A DNA stretch of 64,000 nt from contig QGFZ01000003.1 in assembly GCA_003149065.1 (NCBI GenBank), positions 124,001 through 188,000 of the forward strand, in the 5' to 3' direction. The notes under the pieces are model-generated. The model saw nothing but the letters and a program-made list of their open reading frames with translations. It was not told the origin of the DNA and ran no database searches. A program made the translations under genes and the position numbers. This document shows positions 32,860 through 40,736 of the stretch, piece by piece (the first letter of the stretch is position 1; each line of letters begins with the position of its first letter). This DNA is from Ruminococcaceae bacterium R-25 (lineage in GTDB: Bacteria > Bacillota > Clostridia > Saccharofermentanales > Saccharofermentanaceae).

Positions 32860-35124
32860 ATGCCAATGAATGAGAAGCGTTGCGTAATCACGGGCTTAGG
32901 CCTCGTATGCGCAATCGGAAATGATACTGACGAATGCTTTGAGTCAGCACTAAACGGCAGGTCCGGAATAACAGACGTCAAGAGCTTTGACACTTCGGCA
33001 TGCTATTCACACAAGGGCGCTGAAGTAGGAAGCACCAATGAACAGCTCGCGAAGGGCAGATATGACAGGACAACAGCTCTCGGAATAAAGGCTGCCGGTG
33101 AAGCTTTGGCAGATGCAGGGATCAACACAGATTCCGAAGGCGCATCTGATATCGGCGTTATCCTGGGTTCCTGTATTGCAGGTGCTGCCTGTGTCGAAAA
33201 ATATTACAATGCAAAAGTTAAAGGCGAGAAGGGCGACATCGATGATCTCAAGGCGATGCCGGCTTCTGCCATCGCAGGAAATGTTGCCGATTACTACAAT
33301 GCCGGCGGCATCACCGCAAATATAGTTAATGCCTGTGCAGCAGGCACTTTGAGTGTCGCAATGGCCATTGACCTCATCAGAGGCGGCAAGGGCGAGATAT
33401 TCCTTGCAGGCGGCTGCGATTCTTTTTCATCTCTCGCTTATGCAGGTTTCCACGCATTAAGAGCTTTGGCACCTTCAGACTGCTCTCCTTTCAACCACAG
33501 TGACGGAATCACTTTGGGCGAAGGTGCAGGCGTACTCGTTGTCGAGAGCTACGAGCATGCGGTTAAGCGCGGCGCAAAGATCTACTGCGACGTCTTAGGT
33601 TCAGGCGTAAGCTCTGACGCTTATCACATCACCGCTCCGAGGCCCGACGGCGAAGGCCAGATGAGCGTAATTACACGTGCAGTCAAGAATTCAGGCCTGA
33701 AGTTCACCGATATCGAATACGTCAATGCGCACGGTACCGGTACGGCAAAGAACGACGAGTCGGAATTCCTTTCACTTAATACAGTTTTCGCTGACAACAA
33801 GGACCTGTCCGTAAGTTCGACCAAGTCCATGACCGGTCACTGCCTTGGCGCTGCAGGCGCTATCGAGGCAGTCCTTACAGTCAAGGCACTCAAGGAAGGC
33901 AAGCTTCCGCCGACGACAGGCTACAGCGAAGAAGACTTAAAGGTCCTGGCTGAGAAGTCAGGCGATATCAATTTCATCGCCAACAAGCCGCTCGAAAAGG
34001 ACATCAAGTATGCTATGTCGAATTCTTTCGCATTCGGCGGCAACAACGCGAGCATCGTTTTCGCGAAGGATCCTAATCTTTTGAACCTTACATGTCCCAA
34101 GCAGGATCTCTATGTAACGGGCGTAGGCATCGTTAGCGGCGAGTTCGATGAAGAGTCCAAGAGCTATGTCGCAAAGCTCGATACAGACACATTCAAATCC
34201 TACGGCATTAAGTCTGCATTCTTAAGAAAGCTAGACAGACTGTCACAGCTCCAGCTTTTAAGCGGCCTTAAGGCGTTAGAGGATGCCGGTGTAACGGTTA
34301 CACCTGAGAACGAAGGCATCATCGGTATCTGCATCGGAACTAACGACGGACCGATGACCGAGATCGCCAACTTCCAGAAGGGCATCATCAAGGACGGAAT
34401 CGACAAGGGATCCGCATTTGCATTCCCTAACACCGTTTATAACGCTGCAGGCGGATACTTAAGCATCGCTACAGGCATCAAGGGCTATAACGTAACCATT
34501 GCCAACGGTTTCCAGTCAGGTCTCCAGAGCGTTTGTGCTGCAGCAGGTGCGATCATGTTCGGCTATGAGAGCATCATGCTCGCATCAGGAACTGACGAGT
34601 GCACGGATATCGACGAAGAAATCTATTCCGACCTCGGAATGGCCGGCGAAGGCAAGATGACTTTGGGCGAAGGCTCAGTAACCTGCGTTATCGAGAAGGA
34701 TTCTTCCGCAACAGAGCGTGGCGCGAAGCGTTATGCGAAGATCGCGGGATTCTCATCAACAAGAGATACATCAGGCGACAGAACTGACAACCTGAGACTT
34801 TCTGAAGCTGCACTTACAAAGGCTGTTCTTAATGTTCTTGAAGAGGGCGGAATGAAAGCTTCTGACGTTAAGTGCATATACGGTTTCGGCAATGGAATTG
34901 CCGAGATCGATACTTTCGAGAAAGAAGTATATAAGAAGATCTTCGGTGACGATATCGAAGTTAAGCTCGTTAAGAAGGACTTCGGTGAAGCAAGAGCCGC
35001 ATCATCTTCATTGCAGTTTGCGATGCTCGCAAAGGACATCCATGACGGTAAGTTCGAGAGCGGAATCGCAGTCTCATACGGAACCAGCGCACTTTACTCG
35101 GCAGTACTTCTGACCAAAGCATAA
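32860..35124 (+). CDS. Fused beta-ketoacyl synthase plus inactive ketosynthase (chain-length-factor-like)
   Basis: A 754-residue protein made of two thiolase-fold ketosynthase halves. The first (1-410) is FabF-like and catalytically complete: Cys159 in NACAAGT, His291 in NAHGTGT, Lys322 and His327 in KSMTGH. The second (about 415-754) keeps the fold but has lost the triad: ANGFQSG has Phe/Gln where Cys should be, YGFGNG replaces the first His motif, and KKDFGEA replaces the second. An active ketosynthase beside a dead one is the arrangement of the KS-CLF heterodimer of type II polyketide synthases, here joined in one chain. It probably condenses malonyl-ACP units to a set chain length on the adjacent ACP. 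Confidence 0.85.
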   Translation: MPMNEKRCVITGLGLVCAIGNDTDECFESALNGRSGITDVKSFDTSACYSHKGAEVGSTNEQLAKGRYDRTTALGIKAAGEALADAGINTDSEGASDIGVILGSCIAGAACVEKYYNAKVKGEKGDIDDLKAMPASAIAGNVADYYNAGGITANIVNACAAGTLSVAMAIDLIRGGKGEIFLAGGCDSFSSLAYAGFHALRALAPSDCSPFNHSDGITLGEGAGVLVVESYEHAVKRGAKIYCDVLGSGVSSDAYHITAPRPDGEGQMSVITRAVKNSGLKFTDIEYVNAHGTGTAKNDESEFLSLNTVFADNKDLSVSSTKSMTGHCLGAAGAIEAVLTVKALKEGKLPPTTGYSEEDLKVLAEKSGDINFIANKPLEKDIKYAMSNSFAFGGNNASIVFAKDPNLLNLTCPKQDLYVTGVGIVSGEFDEESKSYVAKLDTDTFKSYGIKSAFLRKLDRLSQLQLLSGLKALEDAGVTVTPENEGIIGICIGTNDGPMTEIANFQKGIIKDGIDKGSAFAFPNTVYNAAGGYLSIATGIKGYNVTIANGFQSGLQSVCAAAGAIMFGYESIMLASGTDECTDIDEEIYSDLGMAGEGKMTLGEGSVTCVIEKDSSATERGAKRYAKIAGFSSTRDTSGDRTDNLRLSEAALTKAVLNVLEEGGMKASDVKCIYGFGNGIAEIDTFEKEVYKKIFGDDIEVKLVKKDFGEARAASSSLQFAMLAKDIHDGKFESGIAVSYGTSALYSAVLLTKA

Positions 35125-35139
35125 GAAAGAGGGCACATT

Positions 35140-35874
35140 ATGGGCAAGACAGCGGTTGTTACAGGCGGCTCAAGAGGAATCGGCAAAGCCATTGCGGTTA
35201 AACTCGCAAAAGAAGGCTATGACATAGCGCTTAACTATGCGAGCAATGACGAAGCTGCTAAGGCTGCCCAGGATGAGATCACCGCACTTGGTGTCCGCTG
35301 CGAGATCTATAAGGCAGACACTTCAGATATCGCCCAGGTCAAGGATATGTTCAAGGCCATCAAGAAGGCTTTTGAGACTATCGACGTTCTGGTCAACAAT
35401 GCAGGTGTCGTAGATGACGCTTATCTTCTCATGATCAGACCCGACTCACTGCAGAGGAGCCTTGCAATCAATATCCAGGGCTATATCAACTGTGCCCAGG
35501 CTGCAAGCCTTAAGATGTGCTCACAAAAGAGCGGAAAGATCATCAATGTATCTTCAGTAAGCTCAATTCTCGCTGTTCCCGGCCAGACTGTTTACAGTGC
35601 AACAAAGGGCGCAGTCAACTCTATGACCCAGACAATGGCAAAAGAGCTCGCTCCCTACGGAATCCAGGTAAATGCAGTGGCTCCGGGCTTCATCGGCACA
35701 GACATGATCAAATCCATTCCGGGCGATCTCGCTGATAAATATCTGGAAGCTGTTCCCATGAAGCGCTTCGGCTCGGCAGAAGATGTCGCTGACTGCGTTG
35801 CAAGCCTCGTTTCAGATGCATTTAACTACATGACCGGCCAGGTAATAGTATTGGACGGAGGCTTAAGTCTCTGA
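35140..35874 (+). CDS. 3-oxoacyl-ACP reductase, FabG-like, of the KS-CLF operon
   Basis: A 244-residue short-chain dehydrogenase. The NADPH loop is TGGSRGIGK (residues 8-16), NNAG is at 86-89, and the catalytic set is Ser139, Tyr152 and Lys156 (YSATK). It should reduce the beta-keto product of the fused ketosynthase. A separate, clearly different fabG lies in the primary fab operon downstream, so this copy is dedicated to the first operon. It starts 15 bases after the ketosynthase stop with an AAGAGGG site and overlaps the flavin reductase start by one base (TGATG). Confidence 0.92.
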   Translation: MGKTAVVTGGSRGIGKAIAVKLAKEGYDIALNYASNDEAAKAAQDEITALGVRCEIYKADTSDIAQVKDMFKAIKKAFETIDVLVNNAGVVDDAYLLMIRPDSLQRSLAINIQGYINCAQAASLKMCSQKSGKIINVSSVSSILAVPGQTVYSATKGAVNSMTQTMAKELAPYGIQVNAVAPGFIGTDMIKSIPGDLADKYLEAVPMKRFGSAEDVADCVASLVSDAFNYMTGQVIVLDGGLSL

Positions 35875-36608
35875 TGAAGGTTCTCGTTCTTAACGGCAGT
35901 CCAAAAAAGGACAGGAGCAATACCATCCAGGTTACGAATGCGTTCGTATCCGGTTTTCCCGAGGGCGCGGAAGTTAAGACGATTAATATCTACGACAAGG
36001 ACATAAAGCCTTGTAGAGGCTGCTTTGCATGCTGGGCATCTCCCGACGGAACCTGTGCGATCAAGGACGACATGGCTGAGATAATCGCGGCCATCAAGGA
36101 AGCTGACATCATCATCGAGAGTTTCCCGCTCTATTTCTACGGAATGCCCTCACAGCTCAAGGCTGTTACCGACAGATGCTTATCTCTCGCAGAACCTTAT
36201 ATGGGCACGAGGTCTGATGACGGCCAGACTTTCAATAAGATGAGAGATCCTTCTATATTTAAAAAGAAATTCGTTGTTATAAGCTCCTGCGGCTATGTCG
36301 AGCTCGAACCCGTCTATCCGGCTTTGCTCGCGCAGTACGATCTGATCTGCGGCGGCAGGGACAGATACACATGCATCCTCTGCCCGATGGGAGAGGTTTT
36401 CATGACCGGCAAGGCAAAAAGGCAGATCAGGGTCTATTTAGATGACCTGAAAAAGGCAGGCGCCGAGTATTTCGAAAACGGATTCAAGCTTGAGGCCGAG
36501 ACGATCCGCAAACTTCAGATCCCTTTGCTGTCACCTGAAGGTTTTGCGACACTTACTAACTCCCATATGAATGAGGGAGGATGGGCCGCTTCAAGGTTTG
36601 AGAAGTAA
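35874..36608 (+). CDS. NAD(P)H-dependent FMN oxidoreductase, flavodoxin-like
   Basis: A 244-residue protein of the NADPH-dependent FMN reductase/NAD(P)H dehydrogenase family. The FMN phosphate loop is NGSPKKDRSNT (residues 6-16). CRGCFACW (about 48) is a Cys cluster typical of iron-sulfur flavoprotein relatives, and FPLYFYGMPSQLKAVTDR is the conserved flavin-proximal segment. It could supply reduced flavin or reduce a double bond or quinone on the product of the preceding enzymes. It is translationally coupled to the ketoreductase, is the last gene of the operon, and is followed by tandem hairpins ending in T runs. Confidence 0.85.
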   Translation: MKVLVLNGSPKKDRSNTIQVTNAFVSGFPEGAEVKTINIYDKDIKPCRGCFACWASPDGTCAIKDDMAEIIAAIKEADIIIESFPLYFYGMPSQLKAVTDRCLSLAEPYMGTRSDDGQTFNKMRDPSIFKKKFVVISSCGYVELEPVYPALLAQYDLICGGRDRYTCILCPMGEVFMTGKAKRQIRVYLDDLKKAGAEYFENGFKLEAETIRKLQIPLLSPEGFATLTNSHMNEGGWAASRFEK

Positions 36609-36621
36609 GCAATTTATTTTC

Positions 36622-36869
36622 CCAGAAATAGTTCCGACCATGTCGGACTTTTTTCTGGAATTTTCGCTATCACACCCTAAAATTCTAGATTTTTGTCCGA
36701 TACTGTCGGAACTTTTTCGTAATTTTTGCATTAGCAGCGACGGAGAATCGCTGTAGTGCAAGTCTGTTCGGCATTTGTTCGGCATGGCCGAACAGATGTA
36801 GTAACAATTCAGTCAATCAGGTCCGTTTTTTACGACTTTTGTTCGGTATAGCCGAACATTTGCCGAACA
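36622..36869. repeat. Hairpin array in the spacer before fabH, beginning with tandem terminators
   Basis: Five hairpins in 248 bases. 36622-36658 pairs 17-base arms (14 matches) with the core TCCGAC-CAT-GTCGGA before CTTTTTTC, a likely terminator of the KS-CLF operon. TCCGA / TCGGA (36696-36710) before ACTTTTT is a second terminator-like hairpin. 36726-36740 pairs with 36748-36761. Two 30-base elements (36765-36794 and 36840-36869) are near-perfect inverted copies of each other, each built from three GTTCGGC-type words, one inverted relative to the other two. From 36870 to 36930 I see nothing. Confidence 0.7.
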
Positions 36870-36930
36870 AGTGCGGCAGTTACCCTGAATACATGTAATT
36901 GCGGCACAAAATCACACCATTTTGCCATTC

Positions 36931-36989
36931 CTTTGATTATCAAAGCACTTGACAAAACACCCTCCGTGTGGAATACTTTGACAATCAAA
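36931..36989 (+). promoter_or_regulatory. fab operon promoter flanked by two FabT-like operators
   Basis: The promoter is TTGACA (36949-36954), a 17-base spacer and AATACT (36972-36977). CTTTGATTATCAAAG (36931-36945) lies just upstream of the -35 box. TTTGACAATCAAA (36977-36989) covers the end of the -10 box and the start point. Both match the published FabT palindrome core TTTGATTATCAAA (the second with changed centre). Their centres are 45 bp apart. This predicts repression of fabH-fabZ by a FabT-type MarR repressor with long-chain acyl-ACP; the regulator gene is not in the window. Confidence 0.7.
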
Positions 36990-37049
36990 CTATTTAGCTT
37001 AAGGGATTATCATGCCCGCATGATGAGGCTAACGGAGAGGTAGTAAGAA

Positions 37050-38030
37050 ATGACAGGCAGAATAATAGGACTCGGTTCTTATATCCCCAAGAAGGTCGTC
37101 ACAAATGACGACTTTGCCAAGTTCTTGGATACAAGTGATGAATGGATCACCGAGCGTACAGGAATAAAAGAAAGACATATCGCAGATCATATTACGGAAA
37201 AGCCGTCGACGATGGCTGTTGAGGCTGCAAAGAAAGCTATAGAAGATGCAGGGATCGATCCGAAGGAAATCGACCTTATCGTAACTGCATCAACAACACC
37301 CGACCTTGTAATTCCTTCACTTTCATGTGTAGTACATGAAGCTATCGGCGCTACTGAGAACTGCGGCTGCTTTGACGTGAATTCAGCTTGCCCCGGTTTT
37401 GTGGCTGCATGGAACACAGTTCAGAGCTTCATCGAATCAGGCAATGCCAAGCTTGCGCTCTGCATCGGTTCTGAGTGTAATTCAAATTTCGCAAACTACG
37501 AAGACAGAGGAACATGCATCCTTTTCGGTGATGGTGCAGGTGCTGCAGTTCTTAAGGCTGACGAGACAGCTAAGCCCAATCAGTTCATTATGAGATCTTC
37601 AGGTGCAAGAGGCGGCTGCCTCCACTGCGAAGCTGCAAGACAGCCTGACAGATGGGAAGAAGAGGGCTTCAAGACAGCTACATCTTTCTATATGCAGGGA
37701 AGAGAAGTTTTCAAGTTCGCAGTAACTGAAGTTCCCCAGATCATTAAGGATCTTTCCGTAAAGTTCGGCTTCGATCTCGAAAATGATGTTGATCTCTACA
37801 TCCTTCACCAGGCAAATGCGAGGATCATCGAAGCAACTGCCAAGAAGCTCGGCATCGAGAGAAGCAGATTCCCCATGAACATCATGAACTTCGGAAACGC
37901 ATCTTCTGCAAGCATTCCCATGCTCCTTACAGAGCTTAAGAAGGAAGGCAGGCTCAAGCCCGGCATGAAGCTCGTTATGGCAAGCTTCGGCGCAGGACTT
38001 ACATGGGACGCTAACTATATTGTTTTCTAA
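37050..38030 (+). CDS. fabH: Beta-ketoacyl-ACP synthase III
   Basis: A 326-residue enzyme that starts fatty acid synthesis by condensing acetyl-CoA (or a branched primer) with malonyl-ACP. The Cys-His-Asn triad is complete: Cys114 in NSACPGF, His253 in ILHQAN and Asn283 in FGNASSAS. Length and motifs are normal. GGAGAGG lies 9 bases before the ATG. It is the first gene of the fab operon, behind the FabT-like promoter; in many Firmicutes fabT precedes fabH, but here no MarR gene is present. Confidence 0.96.
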   Translation: MTGRIIGLGSYIPKKVVTNDDFAKFLDTSDEWITERTGIKERHIADHITEKPSTMAVEAAKKAIEDAGIDPKEIDLIVTASTTPDLVIPSLSCVVHEAIGATENCGCFDVNSACPGFVAAWNTVQSFIESGNAKLALCIGSECNSNFANYEDRGTCILFGDGAGAAVLKADETAKPNQFIMRSSGARGGCLHCEAARQPDRWEEEGFKTATSFYMQGREVFKFAVTEVPQIIKDLSVKFGFDLENDVDLYILHQANARIIEATAKKLGIERSRFPMNIMNFGNASSASIPMLLTELKKEGRLKPGMKLVMASFGAGLTWDANYIVF

Positions 38031-38065
38031 CCTATTTTCGAAATAAACAAAGGAGATATAAGGAC

Positions 38066-38998
38066 ATGACAAGAATCACAGATTTAGTCGGAATCAAATA
38101 CCCTATCTTCCAGGGCGGTATGGCTTGGGTAGCTGACTGGCACATTGCTGCAGCTGTATCTGAAGCAGGCGGACTTGGAATCATCGGTGTCGGCGGTGCT
38201 GACGAGAACTGGCTACGTGACCAGATCAAGAAGTGCCGTGAAGCAACAGACAAGCCGTTCGGCGTAAACCTCATGCTCATGAATCCCAGAGCTCCTGAGA
38301 TCGCAAAGGTCATCGCAGAGGAGAAGGTCAAGGTCGTTACAACAGGCGCAGGCTCTCCGGAAAAATACATGGATATGTGGAAGGAAGCAGGCATTATTGT
38401 TATCCCTGTTACAGCAGGTGTTGCTCTCGCTAAGAGAATGGAGCAGTGCGGTGCTGACGCAGTTATCGCTGAGGGTACAGAGTCCGGCGGACACATCGGC
38501 GAAGCTACGACAATGACACTGGTTCCCCAGGTGGTTGACGCAGTATCCATCCCCGTTATCGCTGCAGGCGGTATCGCTGACGGCAGAGGTGTTGCTGCAA
38601 GCTTCATGCTCGGTGCTGAAGGTGTTCAGTGCGGAACAGTTTTCTGCGCATGTGACGAAGTTAATGTTCACCAGAATTACAAGGATATGGTCATCAAAGC
38701 AAAGGATAACTCTACCAGAGTTACCGGAAGATCTTACGGCCACCCTGTAAGACAGATCAGAAATGCTCTTTCCAACAAGTATCTTGAGATGGAACAGAGC
38801 GGCGTTACTTTCGAAGAGCTCGAGGGACTCACAGTCGGTTCACTCCGCAAGGCTGTTGTAGAAGGCGACATCAAGGAAGGTACATTCATGGCAGGCCAGA
38901 TTGCCGGTCTCGTCAAGGAAGTAAGACCTGCAAAGGAGATCATCGAATCGATGTTCGAGCAGGCAGATAAACTTTTAGGAAGGAAACTCGAAGCATAA
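38066..38998 (+). CDS. fabK: Enoyl-ACP reductase II (FMN-dependent)
   Basis: A 310-residue FMN enzyme of the nitronate monooxygenase/FabK family that reduces trans-2-enoyl-ACP in the last elongation step. FQGGMAWVADWHIAAAVSEA at the N terminus, EGTESGGHIG (about 139) and the FMN phosphate loop AAGGIADGRG (about 171) are all present. No FabI or FabL gene is seen in the window, so triclosan tolerance would be expected if this is the only isozyme. The final A of its TAA stop is the first base of the fabD ATG. Confidence 0.95.
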   Translation: MTRITDLVGIKYPIFQGGMAWVADWHIAAAVSEAGGLGIIGVGGADENWLRDQIKKCREATDKPFGVNLMLMNPRAPEIAKVIAEEKVKVVTTGAGSPEKYMDMWKEAGIIVIPVTAGVALAKRMEQCGADAVIAEGTESGGHIGEATTMTLVPQVVDAVSIPVIAAGGIADGRGVAASFMLGAEGVQCGTVFCACDEVNVHQNYKDMVIKAKDNSTRVTGRSYGHPVRQIRNALSNKYLEMEQSGVTFEELEGLTVGSLRKAVVEGDIKEGTFMAGQIAGLVKEVRPAKEIIESMFEQADKLLGRKLEA

Positions 38999-39915
38999 TG
39001 AAGATCGCATTTTGTTATCCGGGTCAGGGCGTACAGCAGGTAGGAATGGCAGAGGGCTTCGTTAAGTCTGACGAGCACTATGCCGATATGATCTCTGAAG
39101 CTACAAAGGCTTCCGGAGTAGACATGAACAAGCTCCTTTTCGAGCCCAACGATGACATCAACATCACAGAATTCACACAGCCGGCTTTGGTTACGGCATG
39201 CTGCATCATCACTGATGCGCTGCTCCTTGCAGGCATCAAGCCTGACGTAACAGCAGGCCTCTCACTCGGCGAATACTGCAGCCTTTATGTTGCAGGCGCA
39301 ATGAGCTTTGAAGACGCAGTTAGACTTACAAGGATCAGAGGTAAGCTCATGTCCTCGGAAGTTCCTGCAGGCGAAGGCTCAATGGCAGCAGTCATCGGTC
39401 TCGACGCAGACACTATCGAAAATGCCATCAAGGACATTGACGGTGTCTGGTGCGCTAACTTCAACTGCCCCGGCCAGATCGTTATTACAGGTAAGAAGAA
39501 ATCAGTTCAGGCAGCTATGCCCAAGCTTACTGAGGCAGGCGCAAAGAAGGTCGTAGAACTCAACGTTTCAGGACCTTTCCATTCACCTCTTCTTAAGGGC
39601 GCAGGCGACAAGCTCGCAAAAGCGCTGGAGAGCGTTGAGCTCGGAAACCTGAAGATCCCTTATCTTGCTAATGTAAACGGTTCCGTTGTTACTGACAAAG
39701 CAGAGATCAAGGGCCTTTTGCAGGCGCAGGTATCCAGCCCCGTAAGGTGGGAGCAGACCCTTTACGAGTTGGAGAAGATGGGTGTCGAGAAGATCATTGA
39801 AGTTGGCCCCGGAAAGACGATCGCAGGCTTTGTAAGAAAGACTGTTCCGTCAATTGAAGTTATCGGTGTATCCACACCTGAAGACATAGATAAGTTATTG
39901 GAAAAACTCGGCTGA
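38998..39915 (+). CDS. fabD: Malonyl-CoA:ACP transacylase
   Basis: A 305-residue acyltransferase that loads malonyl groups onto ACP. The nucleophile is Ser89 in GLSLGEY, and the catalytic His is His195 in GPFHSPL. CYPGQGVQQVGM near the N terminus is the family start. The length is normal. It is coupled to fabK by a one-base overlap. As the only visible malonyl transferase it may serve both this operon and the upstream KS-CLF operon, which has none. Confidence 0.96.
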   Translation: MKIAFCYPGQGVQQVGMAEGFVKSDEHYADMISEATKASGVDMNKLLFEPNDDINITEFTQPALVTACCIITDALLLAGIKPDVTAGLSLGEYCSLYVAGAMSFEDAVRLTRIRGKLMSSEVPAGEGSMAAVIGLDADTIENAIKDIDGVWCANFNCPGQIVITGKKKSVQAAMPKLTEAGAKKVVELNVSGPFHSPLLKGAGDKLAKALESVELGNLKIPYLANVNGSVVTDKAEIKGLLQAQVSSPVRWEQTLYELEKMGVEKIIEVGPGKTIAGFVRKTVPSIEVIGVSTPEDIDKLLEKLG

Positions 39916-39935
39916 TCCTTAAGGAGGTAAAAATC

Positions 39936-40682
39936 ATGTCAGAGAATACAAGAAAAACAGCAATCGTTACAGGCGCTTCAAGAGGTATCGGCAAGGCAAT
40001 CGCATTAAAGCTTGCCAAGAGCGGCTACAACATCGCTATCGTTGATGCATGCCCCCTCGAGATGAGCAAGGAAGCTGAAGAAGAAGTTAAAGCTCTGGGC
40101 GTTGATGCCAAGGCATATCAGTGCAACGTTGCTGATTTCGAAAAGGTCGGCGAGACGGTAGCACAGATCAACGAAGACTTCGGCGGAATCTACATCCTCG
40201 TTAACAACGCAGGTATCACAAGAGACGGTCTTCTCCTTAAGATGACAGAAGAGAATTTCGATTCAGTTATCGCAGTTAATCTCAAGGGTACATTCAACTT
40301 CATCAAGCACGCAACACCTATCATGATGAAGAAGAGAGAGGGAAGAGTCGTAAGCATTTCTTCCATCGTAGGTCTTGAAGGTCAGGCAGGCCAGGTCAAT
40401 TATTCCGCATCCAAGGCAGGTATCCTCGGTATCACAAAGTCCTGTGCAAGAGAGTTAGCATCAAGAAATATCACATTCAACGCTATCGCTCCCGGATATG
40501 TTGAGACACCCATGACAGCTGTCCTCACAGATAAGCAGAAGGAAGCTATTTTCGAGATGATCCCTCTCAAGAGATACGGTCAGCCTGAAGATATCGCTAA
40601 TGCAGTCAACTTCCTCTGCTCTGAAGATGCTTCTTATATCACAGGACAGGTACTTTCCGTTGACGGCGGAATGCATATGTAA
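39936..40682 (+). CDS. fabG: 3-oxoacyl-ACP reductase
   Basis: A 248-residue short-chain dehydrogenase for the first reduction of the elongation cycle. TGASRGIGK (residues 12-20) binds NADPH, NNAG follows at about 90, and Ser143, Tyr156 and Lys160 (YSASK) are catalytic. The C terminus ITGQVLSVDGGMHM is typical. AAGGAGG precedes the ATG. It differs clearly from the FabG-like copy at 35.1 kb, which argues for separate substrates. Confidence 0.96.
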   Translation: MSENTRKTAIVTGASRGIGKAIALKLAKSGYNIAIVDACPLEMSKEAEEEVKALGVDAKAYQCNVADFEKVGETVAQINEDFGGIYILVNNAGITRDGLLLKMTEENFDSVIAVNLKGTFNFIKHATPIMMKKREGRVVSISSIVGLEGQAGQVNYSASKAGILGITKSCARELASRNITFNAIAPGYVETPMTAVLTDKQKEAIFEMIPLKRYGQPEDIANAVNFLCSEDASYITGQVLSVDGGMHM

Positions 40683-40736
40683 ACAATGGTGCTTTGGGGA
40701 GCATCACGAAAATAAAAACTAACGGAGAACATTTAA

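Noticed and set aside
36622..36869. Insertion sequence or MITE before fabH
   Set aside because: No transposase, no target-site duplication and no terminal inverted repeats enclosing the whole array were seen.
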